Shown here in pieces: positions 28,301 through 36,328 of a stretch of DNA of 64,000 nucleotides. Every line of letters starts with the position of its first letter. Positions within the stretch are counted from its first letter, which is position 1. The stretch spans positions 183,243 through 247,242 of the forward strand of contig NZ_FOCZ01000011.1 in NCBI RefSeq assembly GCF_900110245.1. The letters are read 5' to 3'. The position numbers and the translations under genes were made by a program. The notes under the pieces were generated by a model that saw nothing but the letters and a program-made list of their open reading frames with translations, ran no database searches and was not told where the DNA came from. Origin of the DNA: Niastella yeongjuensis (GTDB lineage: Bacteria; Bacteroidota; Bacteroidia; Chitinophagales; Chitinophagaceae).

Positions 28301-30456
28301 CCAAAGTGAGTACTGGCTATAAAAGCAATGGCTCCACGCTGTTTGGCCAGGGTAAACTTTTCAGACAATGTTTCATTCACCTGCAACCGCGGGGCGTAAT
28401 AAGTAAAAAAGTCACCCGCCTTACAACCATTTACAAAAAATACCGGGTACTTGCCCTGGTTATTGTAATGGTAAGGGTCTTCTATATTAAATTCAAGCGT
28501 AGTTGCAGAAGAGTGCCCAAAATAAGTAAGGAAAGAAATCCCTTCAGTAAACAATTTCGATAATCTATCCGGGGAAAATTGATCTATATCACTCGTTGAA
28601 GCTTTACAAAATGTATATACATGCCCCCCATACAGGGTATCTTCAATAATGCGTCTATAGATATCCATGTAATTACACAGCACAGTTCCCAGATAGGAAT
28701 CGGTAGATCCGGTCACATGCACAACATTCTTCATCCATGCCCTGTCAGCAATGGTATTGCCTGCATTTTTTTGAACCAGCTCATACTCTTTCACCTTCTC
28801 CAGGTAATCCTCGATTTCTTTTCCTGCCACCACCGATAACCGGCCAATGGGAGTAGTGGCTACTGGTACAGTCAGGTCTTCAGCACTCAACAGGTTATCT
28901 GACCCGGGGTACCCAAACGTAGGCACCAGATTAAGCTGATTGTTCAGCGGATAACCACCGGGAGCCCGGTCACCCACCTGATATTCGTAATAAGTTACGC
29001 CCTTTCCAATCAGGAACACATTTTCCGGGGGTTTCGGAAAACTATCCCTCGCATACCTGATGAAATTACGTACAGACAACGGGTGTTTATTAATCCCAAA
29101 AGCAAACTGATCAACCAGGTCGCCTATCTCGGCAATCATCACTTTTTTATTACCCCCTGCTGCTGATTCCCGATAGCTTTTGTAATCCTGCACCGGGTTG
29201 TTACCATTTGAACCTACATACAGGATCGGGTTAGAAACTATGATGTACATGGCCTGGCCGGTAGCAGCAAGCGCTTTATAATTAACAAAATTGCGGGAAG
29301 ACATAGTCGTTACCGTACTGATATTGGAACCATCTTCACTTACCAGCACCAGATGCCGGCTGACAGCCGATCCAGGCAAGGCAAATTCTACTACTCCGCC
29401 ATTGAGGTTGGCTGTATATCTTTCTCCATTCTTTCTATCATACAACACAGGCAATGCGCCACCGAAAGCAAAATTGCTGATTCTCAGAAAATAACCGCCT
29501 GACTTGGCAGGTAATTCGAATTTAAAATTACTGGCCCCGTTAAAGTTGAATGTTCGCGGGTAGGTCAACTCAAGGAACGACACCACCATTCGATCTGTAC
29601 CACTGATACAGCTATTATTAAACGATACCGTTAACGAACCGCTGCTGATACTGTTGTTATCGATCGGGGCTGTAGTAACAAGATCATCATAATAGCTCAT
29701 CACAGTATCCTTTACTGTAACCCCATTAGCCCGCACTACTATATTCCGGGTATTGGAAGCATTACCAGCAGCGCCAAACTTCAGAATGGAAGGCTGCCCC
29801 GCAGGATATACATTTAAATTAACTAAAGGTGTACTGAGAGTACTTGCAGGATCGATATTGGGACTGGCAAAAAACTCGCCTTCGTCGTAGCTGGAAGAAT
29901 ATACATCTGAACCTACATTCCATGCAACACCCAGGTTGGGTTTATTACCAGGCGTTGTTCCATAATAGTATCCAGAGGTGTACATGAAATAGGGTTCAAC
30001 CGGCAATGAATTGCCCGCCACATCATTGTTCACATCAATATACCTGATGCCGGCGGCAGTATTGTTACTTACACTCAGAAAGTAAGTAGCCGTATCCGAT
30101 TGTAAACTGTAAACTTTGGTATGTTGATACGATGGGTCTCTGTATAATGCATTATCAGGTTTACCATCATTTTTTTCACCCCAGAACTCGATATAACCGT
30201 TTGAAGGCAACACGCCGCTCGATACGGATGGGTAAAATGGTACCCTTTCCCCGTTTCGCCATAGCTCCAGAAACTGCACCTGTGCCCCGCCGAGGCCATA
30301 GGCATCCAGCAAAGTTTTAGGAATGCGGTACAAACCGTCGTTTGCAATCCTGATTTTATAATAGGTTTGGGAATAATGGATCCATTCATGATTGTACTTC
30401 TGGCTAAACGCGGTAAAGCCCGCCACCAATAGTAACAGGGTTAAAATCTTCCTCAT
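25345..30456 (-). CDS. PorU/PorU2-like C25 (gingipain-type) peptidase, T9SS sortase
   Basis: Probable type IX secretion sortase-like cysteine peptidase, which removes C-terminal sorting signals of T9SS cargo at the cell surface. The 1703 residues begin with a signal peptide (MRKILTLLLLVAGFTAFSQ). The C25 domain lies roughly at 380-790, with catalytic-type His in YFGHSSATTLEF and Cys in FFVNGCKAGDFFTYY. CARDB-like beta domains follow (VIVKNLGKAVSDSVLFEI). The end carries a FlgD-like/type A sorting domain (YPNPFSTSTAF, YKWDGRDQYGDKLANGVYLY). It is longer than classical PorU (about 1100-1300), fitting the PorU2-type annotation. The porV-like gene lies 37 bases upstream. Confidence 0.85.
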   Translation of the reverse strand: MRKILTLLLLVAGFTAFSQKYNHEWIHYSQTYYKIRIANDGLYRIPKTLLDAYGLGGAQVQFLELWRNGERVPFYPSVSSGVLPSNGYIEFWGEKNDGKPDNALYRDPSYQHTKVYSLQSDTATYFLSVSNNTAAGIRYIDVNNDVAGNSLPVEPYFMYTSGYYYGTTPGNKPNLGVAWNVGSDVYSSSYDEGEFFASPNIDPASTLSTPLVNLNVYPAGQPSILKFGAAGNASNTRNIVVRANGVTVKDTVMSYYDDLVTTAPIDNNSISSGSLTVSFNNSCISGTDRMVVSFLELTYPRTFNFNGASNFKFELPAKSGGYFLRISNFAFGGALPVLYDRKNGERYTANLNGGVVEFALPGSAVSRHLVLVSEDGSNISTVTTMSSRNFVNYKALAATGQAMYIIVSNPILYVGSNGNNPVQDYKSYRESAAGGNKKVMIAEIGDLVDQFAFGINKHPLSVRNFIRYARDSFPKPPENVFLIGKGVTYYEYQVGDRAPGGYPLNNQLNLVPTFGYPGSDNLLSAEDLTVPVATTPIGRLSVVAGKEIEDYLEKVKEYELVQKNAGNTIADRAWMKNVVHVTGSTDSYLGTVLCNYMDIYRRIIEDTLYGGHVYTFCKASTSDIDQFSPDRLSKLFTEGISFLTYFGHSSATTLEFNIEDPYHYNNQGKYPVFFVNGCKAGDFFTYYAPRLQVNETLSEKFTLAKQRGAIAFIASTHFGVVNYLNMYLSSLYQILSSGDFDKPLGVTMRDAFQNMINGVGSYDFYARMHAEQMTLNGDPAIVINAQPKPDYVIEQSLIKVTPVFISLAEKEFDVKVIVKNLGKAVSDSVLFEIKQQYPNGTTGVLFSQKIRGVRESDSVVLTVPLLATRDKGLNKIIATIDGNGAITEISESNNTASQDFYIYEDEARPVFPYAYAITNDATEKLIASTANPESVSKNWVMEIDTAGAFNSNLLIRKTITTGGGIIEFDPGLHYLDSTVYYWRIAPDMPNPNDIRWNTVSFTYINGHVDGFSQSQYHQFKDDETVRVFLDSVDHTWKYGTRENSILINNGVFPAAATQAKDIGVTINYDDKIQSVCSVSGLVFYVFDSVSLAAWYNNDALLPGRFGSDPVCGVNRRWQFQFNFSQADTAKRRAILNFLDMIPSGSYVAVNNIFTSDYPWMNMFASEWQNDTAYFGHNNSIYHRLLEQGFVGVDSVNTTRAFIFLYRKDRRSLFPPQYVIGPGGLDIAKRISLLTKIITPDTLGYINSPKFGPAAKWRRVVWDGKSIENPSNDNPTVDVVGSDYTGKETVLFTLDKNTRDFDISNIDIRFYPFVQLKMRNIDSITVSPFQLKYWRVLYDPVPEGALAANIAFSARDTAFLSEKVPFSIAYKNISKLNFDSMLVRVSIIDRNNNTHVLSYSKYKPIVAGDTILVQAMVDTKDYAGNNVVQIEVNPDNDKPEYYHFNNVLYHNLYVIADQTSPLMDVTFDGVHILNKDIVSAKPHIQIKIKDESMYRLLSDTSISTVQVKYPDGNLRTYHFNDGDTLRFIPATSTSDNTATIEFTPQFTSQINPEGDDYELVVTGKDASGNKTGNMAYRIGFRVIAKPMISNLLNYPNPFSTSTAFVFTLTGSEIPQNLRIQILTVTGKIVREITTNELGPLHIGRNITDYKWDGRDQYGDKLANGVYLYRVITSLNGKTLDKYKASGDNTDKYFNNGYGKMYLMH

Positions 30457-30493
30457 AGTTATACAAGTTTCAGATTCCTTTCAATAGGGTCGT

Positions 30494-31603
30494 TTACTTT
30501 TTGTTTCCCTTTTTAATCAAGTCCACTCTTAATGAAAACACATGGGTATATAACGGATTCGATTGATTTGCGAGGTTGGTAAAAGCATAATCTATCAACA
30601 CATTCGAAATTCTGAAACCGGCGCCTACAGCAGGTTGATAAATCCATACTTTCTTTGTATTGGTGATATCGTCATCATCCAACGCCCTTTGAAAATTATT
30701 AATACCGCCCCGTACAAAGAACACATTCTTCCAGGAAGCTTCCAGTCCCAGTTTGGGGTCAAGGCTTACCACGCTGGAGCTGATGACAGTATTACGACGG
30801 CCATCAAACGTGAGGTCGAAATTGGCCTCCGCCATCAGGTTTAAATTCTTACTGAGCTTAAAATTATAATTGCCGCCCACTATTAATTTGGGGGCGGTCA
30901 ACTCAGTTGATTTACTGGGAATATCGTTACCGGTATAATAAAACACCTCCCGCATTTTTTCAGGCAGGCTGTACGACCAGGCGTTGAAGGTAGTGGTAAC
31001 ATCACGGGCCATAATACCCACCTTCCATTTGGCATTCACGATCTGGATACCTGCATCAAAACCAAAACCCCAGGCCGAAGCCAGGTCTCCCGCTTTGCGG
31101 TGAATGATCTTGGCATTGATACCCCCGCTGATCTTACTTTTACCGGTAGTTTTTATGGGCTGAGCCAGAGAAAAAAGGAAAGCATAATCGGCAGAAGAAA
31201 AAGTGGTGATATTGCTGAAATTGATAGAGCCATCCGGTTCAACCAGGAAAACGGTATTGGGAATGTCATCTACCGCAAACCGTAAGAGCGAAAGGCCTAA
31301 TACCCGTTTATTGTCTTTTAACGGTATGGCCAAACTGCCGTAATCGTATTTACCTATTCCGGCAAAATACTCGGCGTGCATTAAATTAAGCTGGGGATTG
31401 TCTTTCACATTTACCAATCCGGCAGGGTTCCAGTAACCAGCTGTACCATCGCTTACCGAAGCTACCTGTGCACTGGCCATAGCCAATCCACGGGCTCCTG
31501 CCCCAATATTCAAAAACTCATTAGAATATTTACGAAACTGCGCATGGGAAACTTGCTGTAACAACAATACAGACAGGGTAACGTAAAAACGGGTCCTTTT
31601 CAT
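30494..31603 (-). CDS. PorV/PorQ-family outer-membrane protein of type IX secretion
   Basis: FadL-like beta-barrel protein; PorV shuttles T9SS cargo from the translocon to the PorU sortase. With the start at 31603 (MKRTRFYVTLSVLLL, 369 residues) a clean signal peptide results; the ATG at 31627 would put eight polar residues before it. The hallmark N-terminal motif is present (FLNIGAGARGLAMASAQVAS, then GTAGYWNPAGL). Late strands end HVFSLRVDLIKKGNKK. It is directly upstream of the C25 peptidase in one unit, the same pairing as porV-porU. PorV versus PorQ cannot be settled by eye; the context favours PorV. Confidence 0.87.
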   Translation of the reverse strand: MKRTRFYVTLSVLLLQQVSHAQFRKYSNEFLNIGAGARGLAMASAQVASVSDGTAGYWNPAGLVNVKDNPQLNLMHAEYFAGIGKYDYGSLAIPLKDNKRVLGLSLLRFAVDDIPNTVFLVEPDGSINFSNITTFSSADYAFLFSLAQPIKTTGKSKISGGINAKIIHRKAGDLASAWGFGFDAGIQIVNAKWKVGIMARDVTTTFNAWSYSLPEKMREVFYYTGNDIPSKSTELTAPKLIVGGNYNFKLSKNLNLMAEANFDLTFDGRRNTVISSSVVSLDPKLGLEASWKNVFFVRGGINNFQRALDDDDITNTKKVWIYQPAVGAGFRISNVLIDYAFTNLANQSNPLYTHVFSLRVDLIKKGNKK

Positions 31604-31927
31604 TGATCCAATTTTCGAAATAAGCAACTTGATGAATAGACTATTTCTTTAGGATATTGGCTGCACCCGTTGGCAAAGTGAGCTTTAATTGTGTTGGCAA
31701 AGAGCCGCTTTTAAACAGGGTCGGGGCCAATATAAACAAACGATTTTACAATTAAAATATTGCATCTTTCAGCCAAAGTTCCGGTAATCCTTACATTTGC
31801 ATAAATCATTGATTTACTACATAAAATCATCTATTAATTACCGGTGAAATATGTAGGAATACGCAAAGTAAACCCATAAGGTTGGCAATGCGAAATCATT
31901 TTATTACTCGTTTAATGTCAATATAAT
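31604..31927. other. divergent porV/tyrS intergenic region
   Basis: A 324-base region without coding signal. It holds a plus-strand -7 box (31792-31799) for tyrS. I find no matching box for porV on the minus strand. Confidence 0.45.
31792..31799 (+). promoter_or_regulatory. candidate -7 box of tyrS
   Basis: TACATTTG matches TAnnTTTG. No TTG is found at the usual 19-20-base distance upstream (a CTTTC lies there), so this is a partial promoter match. The leader would be about 120 bases. Confidence 0.45.
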
Positions 31928-33205
31928 ATGAACCTGGTAGCAGAACTTAAATGGCGGGGTATGATACAGGATATTATGCCCGGAACCGAAGATCAGTTGA
32001 ACAAAGAAATGACCACCGGCTATATCGGCTTCGACCCCACTTCGGATAGTCTTCATATTGGGAGCCTCGTACCTATCTTATTGCTGGTACACATGCAACG
32101 GGCAGGCCATAAACCCATTGCTCTGGTAGGCGGCGCTACCGGCATGATCGGCGACCCCAGCGGAAAAAGTGAAGAAAGAAACTTTTTAAGCGAAGAACAG
32201 CTGCAGAAAAACCTGGATGGCATAAAAAATCAGTTAATGCAATTCCTTGATTTTGATGCCTCCAAACCCAATGCGGCCGAAATGGCCAATAACTACGACT
32301 GGTTCAAAGACATCTCGTTCATTCAATTCCTGCGCGATGCAGGCAAGCATATCACGGTCAACTACATGATGGCCAAGGATAGTGTAAAAAAACGCATCGA
32401 AGGCGATACCGGTATCAGTTATACCGAGTTTGCATACCAGCTGATGCAGGGATATGACTTCTACTGGCTGTACCAGCATAAACACTGTAAACTGCAAATG
32501 GGTGGCAGCGACCAATGGGGTAACATCACCACAGGCACGGAATTCATTCGCCGTAAGGCTGGTGGGGAAGCATTCGCGCTTACCTGCCCGCTGTTGACCA
32601 AGTCTGACGGCGGTAAATTCGGGAAAAGCGAAAAAGGCAATATATGGTTGTCGGCAGAAAAAACTTCGCCCTATGAATTTTACCAGTTCTGGTTCAACGC
32701 TGCCGATGCAGATGCTGAAAAATGGATAAAAATTTTTACGTTCCTGCCCCAGGAGACCATTGAACAATTAATAGAAGAACACCATAAAGATGCAGCCGCC
32801 CGCTTATTGCAAAAAACGCTGGCTAAAGAAGTAACCGTTTTTGTACATGGCGAAGCCGGTTATCAGGCTGCGTTGGAAACCACTAAAAAACTCTTTGAAC
32901 AAAAGGAAGCACCGGCTGAATCGCTGACTATTGAAGACCTGCAAAACCTGGAAGGGGTTCAGCAATTTGACTATGAATTGTCAAAAGTGCAGGCAGGCGT
33001 CGATGTAGTCACGTTCCTGGCCGAAACAAAGATCTTCCCCAGTAAAGGAGAAGCCCGTAAAATGGTGCAGGGAGGCGGAGTAAGCATCAATCGTAAAAAG
33101 ATTGAGGATGTTCAACTAAATGTCAATCCATCTTTATTGCTCCATGGCCAGTACATGCTGGTTAATAAGGGTAGAAGACACATTTATCTGGTTAAAGTGA
33201 TATAA
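31928..33205 (+). CDS. tyrS: tyrosyl-tRNA synthetase
   Basis: Class I synthetase that charges tRNA-Tyr. The 425-residue protein has the HIGH-type motif (DPTSDSLHIGSLVP, residues about 37-50), the tyrosine/adenylate pocket sequence GGATGMIGDPSGKSEER, QLMQGYDFYWL and MGGSDQWGNITTG, and the KMSKS-equivalent KFGKSEKG. A C-terminal S4 RNA-binding domain begins near GEARKMVQGGGVSINRKKI. Length and architecture are typical of bacterial TyrRS. No T-box-like leader is apparent. Confidence 0.98.
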   Translation: MNLVAELKWRGMIQDIMPGTEDQLNKEMTTGYIGFDPTSDSLHIGSLVPILLLVHMQRAGHKPIALVGGATGMIGDPSGKSEERNFLSEEQLQKNLDGIKNQLMQFLDFDASKPNAAEMANNYDWFKDISFIQFLRDAGKHITVNYMMAKDSVKKRIEGDTGISYTEFAYQLMQGYDFYWLYQHKHCKLQMGGSDQWGNITTGTEFIRRKAGGEAFALTCPLLTKSDGGKFGKSEKGNIWLSAEKTSPYEFYQFWFNAADADAEKWIKIFTFLPQETIEQLIEEHHKDAAARLLQKTLAKEVTVFVHGEAGYQAALETTKKLFEQKEAPAESLTIEDLQNLEGVQQFDYELSKVQAGVDVVTFLAETKIFPSKGEARKMVQGGGVSINRKKIEDVQLNVNPSLLLHGQYMLVNKGRRHIYLVKVI

Positions 33206-33222
33206 CTTTATTATAAGCAAAA

Positions 33223-33277
33223 GAGGTAAGAAATACGATGTTCCCGCATTTCTTACCTCCTACTTCTTACCTCCTAC
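33223..33277. repeat. inverted repeat and tandem 14-mers between convergent genes
   Basis: GAGGTAAGAAAT (33223-33234) and ATTTCTTACCTC (33248-33259) form perfect 12-base arms with a 13-base loop after tyrS. The right arm belongs to two exact tandem copies of TTCTTACCTCCTAC (33250-33263 and 33264-33277). The second copy supplies the stop codon of the aminotransferase-like gene. It may serve as a bidirectional terminator although no T run is present. Confidence 0.6.
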
Positions 33278-34593
33278 TTCGCTTTCTTCTTCCAGTTCGT
33301 CACAAAATCATTTATTCCTTCCGCCAGTATATCAAGCTGGCCAGTAGTAGTATACACGTTGGGGGTTATACGCACCCCTCTTATGAGCTCCCAATTAACG
33401 TTGGTTGTATGAATTCTATATTTGTTCCATAAAAAAACGTCGAGGTCGGCAGGGGTAAAACCCGGTGCATTATAATTCACCAGCCCAATGCCGCAGCCAA
33501 AACCCGGTTTCATGGAAGTGCCGAATTCGATACCCGGAATATCTTTCACTTTGTTCATCCAGTAATTTTTAAGATAGAACAAACGCTGCTCCTTGCGCTC
33601 GGCGCCGATCATTTCATAAAATTCGATGGCCTTACCCACTGCCTGTTCAATAAAGAAAGGACGGGTACCCAGGTTCTCAAATTTGCGAATATCATCAGCC
33701 CGCGCATCCGGTGCTGCAAATAGCGGGTACAGGTTTTTGATCTTTTCCTTTTTTACATACAACACCCCTACCCCAATACAGGCACTAAGCCATTTATGCA
33801 GGCTGCTGCCAAAATAATCGGCGCCCAGATCAGTCACCTTGAATTGAAAATGCGCAAAGCTGTGAGCGCCATCCACCACTACTTCAATGTGCCTCAAATA
33901 GGCAGCATCGGCAATTTTTCGTACAGGCATTATTTGCCCGTTCCAGTTAATTACATGGGTCAGGTGTACCACCCTGGTGTTGGGGGTAAAGGCCTGGGTA
34001 TACAGTTTTACCAGTTGGTCGTTATTTTCACTGGGCAGCGGCAGGTCTACCCAAACGAGTTTAATGCCATCGCGTTGTTCCCGCTGTTTCCAGGCATTGA
34101 TCATATTGGGATAATCCTGTTTGGAAAGCACCACTTCATCGCCCGCTTTAAGGGACAAACCAAAGATGATGGTCTCCAGCGCCTCAGACGCATTACGCTG
34201 AATAGCAATTTCTTCGGAATCACAGCCGGCTATGCGGGCCAGGTTACGGCGAAGGGGTTCCCGCCCCTGGTCCATAATACGCCACATATAGTAGCTGGGC
34301 GCTTCATTTACCTGGTCGAAATTGCGTTTCATGGCTTCCTGCACCGGGATGGGTGAAGGGGCCACGCCGCCATTGTTTAAATTGATGATGGAGGGGCTAA
34401 CCGTGTAGGATTGTTGAATGTAATGCCAGAAGTCTTCATCAGAGGCCAGTTCACCCGGCGATTTATTGCTGGCGGTTGCCAGCGCCTGGTTCAGGTGGCG
34501 GCTCCAGGCCGGCTGGGTCAGGGTTGCCAAAGCCGTTCCTGCAGTGAGGGACCTGACGCTCTGTAAAAATGAACGACGATTAAATGTTCTCAT
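33274..34593 (-). CDS. Tat-exported class V aminotransferase-like protein (isopenicillin-N-epimerase family)
   Basis: PLP-dependent fold-type I enzyme of 439 residues. The twin-arginine signal NRRSFLQS (residues 5-12) and following hydrophobic stretch predict export by Tat, as for other cofactor-loaded proteins. The PLP site is intact: D241 and H244 in VVVDGAHSF, and Schiff-base K267 in SSLHKWLSACIG. The N-terminal substrate loop INLNNGGVAPSP fits the family. The reaction in the periplasm is unknown; relatives include cysteine desulfurases and isopenicillin N epimerase. Its stop codon lies in a tandem repeat shared with the tyrS 3' region. Confidence 0.87.
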   Translation of the reverse strand: MRTFNRRSFLQSVRSLTAGTALATLTQPAWSRHLNQALATASNKSPGELASDEDFWHYIQQSYTVSPSIINLNNGGVAPSPIPVQEAMKRNFDQVNEAPSYYMWRIMDQGREPLRRNLARIAGCDSEEIAIQRNASEALETIIFGLSLKAGDEVVLSKQDYPNMINAWKQREQRDGIKLVWVDLPLPSENNDQLVKLYTQAFTPNTRVVHLTHVINWNGQIMPVRKIADAAYLRHIEVVVDGAHSFAHFQFKVTDLGADYFGSSLHKWLSACIGVGVLYVKKEKIKNLYPLFAAPDARADDIRKFENLGTRPFFIEQAVGKAIEFYEMIGAERKEQRLFYLKNYWMNKVKDIPGIEFGTSMKPGFGCGIGLVNYNAPGFTPADLDVFLWNKYRIHTTNVNWELIRGVRITPNVYTTTGQLDILAEGINDFVTNWKKKAK

Positions 34594-34682
34594 GTGAATT
34601 TTTATTGATAAGGTAATCGGTTACAAACCAGCTGCTCGAGAAAAAAATCTTCTGAAAAAATAAAGAATTTATGTCATTTTCC

Positions 34683-34713
34683 TTGGGAGAAAGAACAAAA
34701 GCCCCTACTTTTG
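34683..34713 (+). promoter_or_regulatory. promoter of tRNA-Gln
   Basis: TTG (34683-34685) and -7 box TACTTTTG (34706-34713, TAnnTTTG) are separated by 20 bases. The predicted start near 34720 is about 20 bases before the mature tRNA. Confidence 0.7.
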
Positions 34714-34740
34714 CACTCCCTTTACAAAAGGGACCAAGGC

Positions 34741-34811
34741 TGCCCGATAGTATAATGGTAGTACAACTGATTTTGGTTCAGTTTGTCTTGGTTCGAATCC
34801 AGGTCGGGCAA
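34741..34811 (+). tRNA. tRNA-Gln (anticodon TTG)
   Basis: Complete cloverleaf: acceptor TGCCCGA/TCGGGCA, D arm TATAATGGTAGTA, anticodon arm ACTGA-TTTTGGT-TCAGT, T arm CTTGG-TTCGAAT-CCAGG, discriminator A, followed by a genomic ACA. Confidence 0.95.
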
Positions 34812-34817
34812 CAGAAA

Positions 34818-34851
34818 CCCTTTCGCCAGCAGGCGGAAGGGTTTTGTTTTT
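34818..34851 (+). terminator. terminator of tRNA-Gln
   Basis: Arms CCCTTTCGCC (34818-34827) and GGCGGAAGGG (34832-34841) pair with one wobble around a 4-base loop, followed by TTTTGTTTTT. Confidence 0.92.
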
Positions 34852-35281
34852 CTGGCAGCGTTCCGAACTTGTTCGGGAAAGCAGAAAAACAAAACGGATC
34901 ATATTGAAAAATTGGTATCAAGTTAAAATATTGGGGATTTGGTAGTTAAGGTTTGATTTCAGCAAGTCTGGAACAACTTACCGTTTGGCTATATTTAAAA
35001 AATTTAGTAGTTTAAATAATTATTGCTCCTATACATTCCCGTAAGGGAAGTTACAAACAATTCTTTCAAAACGCCCGTTTTACTACCGTCTTTATAGCGA
35101 CCTTATAGCGATATAGCCTCTCTATGCCTCCTCTATGATACCTCTGTGCTTTCCGCCCCGGAGAAAGCAATGAGGTAACATCGACAGGCAATCCCGAAGG
35201 CAATTCAGTTCAGCAACAAAAGCAAAAAGCCAGCTATACATTGTATAACTGGCTTTTTGCTTTTGAAAGATCAACCTGTTA
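34852..35281. other. intergenic region after tRNA-Gln
   Basis: About 430 bases without a gene. A short palindromic element, CCGAAC-TT-GTTCGG (34863-34876), lies near the left end and resembles in style the CCCGATCATGATCGGG palindrome inside the tRNA pseudogene. The regulator's terminator lies at the right end. Confidence 0.45.
35222..35260 (-). terminator. terminator of the response regulator gene
   Basis: A long near-perfect hairpin: outer arms GCAAAAAGCCAG (35222-35233) and CTGGCTTTTTGC (35249-35260), inner TATAC/GTATA, loop ATT. The T-rich arm suits termination in either direction; 21 bases after the stop of the minus-strand regulator. Confidence 0.85.
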
Positions 35282-35992
35282 TTATTGAATAAGCGAATAA
35301 CCATTGTCACCATTCTTTACATTAAGATGCCAGGGATTTAAGATGATGATTTTTTTTTCAATGGCGTACTTCAGTAATCCTATTGTTGATTTAACGCCTA
35401 TTTTCTCTTTCAGATCCTGTCGTATTTTTTCAATAGATCTTATACTTAAAAACAGATGGTCGGCAATTTCCTTATTACTTTTCTCTTCCCACAAAAGGCC
35501 GAGGATCTCTTTTTCTCTGTCGTTCAATGCTATGGGACGTAAATAACTATATGTCTTTATAGTATTCTGTTTGTTCCAGTACATCAAATCGGTAAACATT
35601 TTATTACGGTATATCCTTTGTTCGGAAAGGGAGGTAATTGCACGAATCAGCTCTTCAGGCTCATCTGCTTTTGAGATTATACTATAAACACCTGCATCCA
35701 ACATATCACTCAGCAGGTCCATATCGGTACACATAGATAAAACCAATATTTTTATATCCGGGTATTTGCTTCTGATTAAATTCACGGCCTCATTGCCGCT
35801 TACCTTAGGCATATATACATCCATAATCAGAACATGAACTGTAAAATCTTTTAATTTATTCAGCAGATCGGGGACATCGGGCGAGCTAATTACCACATTT
35901 AGATTCCTTTGTTCAGTTATATACGCTTTTAAAGTTTTGCGGAACAAGGTGTGATCATCCACAATGGCTACATTGATAGCAGGAATAGGCAT
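35282..35992 (-). CDS. NarL/FixJ-type response regulator (REC + LuxR HTH)
   Basis: DNA-binding response regulator of 236 residues. The receiver domain (about 5-125) has acidic pocket VDDH (12-13), phosphorylation site D58 (LIMDVYMP) and K108 (IISKAD). The C-terminal LuxR-type helix-turn-helix (about 150-215) shows ALNDREKEILGLLWEEKSNK, then EIADHLFLSIRSIEKIRQDL. No histidine kinase is encoded nearby, so it is an orphan here. It lies directly downstream of the NRPS/PKS cluster in the same direction, and may be its regulator, though the 336-base gap means it need not belong to it. Confidence 0.9.
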   Translation of the reverse strand: MPIPAINVAIVDDHTLFRKTLKAYITEQRNLNVVISSPDVPDLLNKLKDFTVHVLIMDVYMPKVSGNEAVNLIRSKYPDIKILVLSMCTDMDLLSDMLDAGVYSIISKADEPEELIRAITSLSEQRIYRNKMFTDLMYWNKQNTIKTYSYLRPIALNDREKEILGLLWEEKSNKEIADHLFLSIRSIEKIRQDLKEKIGVKSTIGLLKYAIEKKIIILNPWHLNVKNGDNGYSLIQ

Positions 35993-36328
35993 AAGGTTTA
36001 TGTATTAAAAATTAAATATTACTTTACGAACATCAATTTTATGGATAAATATATGTCAACCCAACAAATTGATGTTACATAACAATGAAATAACAACTTC
36101 ATTACTTCATTAAATTTAATGAAAATACAGTTTACATGTTATGCAATTTTGTAAACGCGCATTTTAGGTAATAAATGCGCACTTTAGGATGATAAGTGTG
36201 CCAAATTAATTCTTACAAGGAAAAAGCAACACGGGAGGGATGAGAAATAATTCTAATCTAAAAAGTCAGAATAACATACACGTACATACGGATGTGGGGG
36301 GAGGAAAGCAGCAATTAAAGGTTTACGC
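35993..36328. promoter_or_regulatory. region between NRPS-2 and the response regulator, with repeats
   Basis: A 336-base AT-rich region without coding signal. It contains the repeats at 36157-36188 and an inverted pair GTTTAC (36130-36135) / GTAAAC (36151-36156). I find no exact TAnnTTTG box and no clear terminator after NRPS-2. Confidence 0.45.
36157..36188. repeat. direct and inverted repeats upstream of the response regulator
   Basis: Direct repeats GCGCATTTTAGG (36157-36168) and GCGCACTTTAGG (36177-36188) recur with a 20-base period. They overlap an inverted repeat GCGCATTT (36157-36164) / AAATGCGC (36173-36180). The arrangement resembles tandem sites for a dimeric regulator. Confidence 0.5.
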
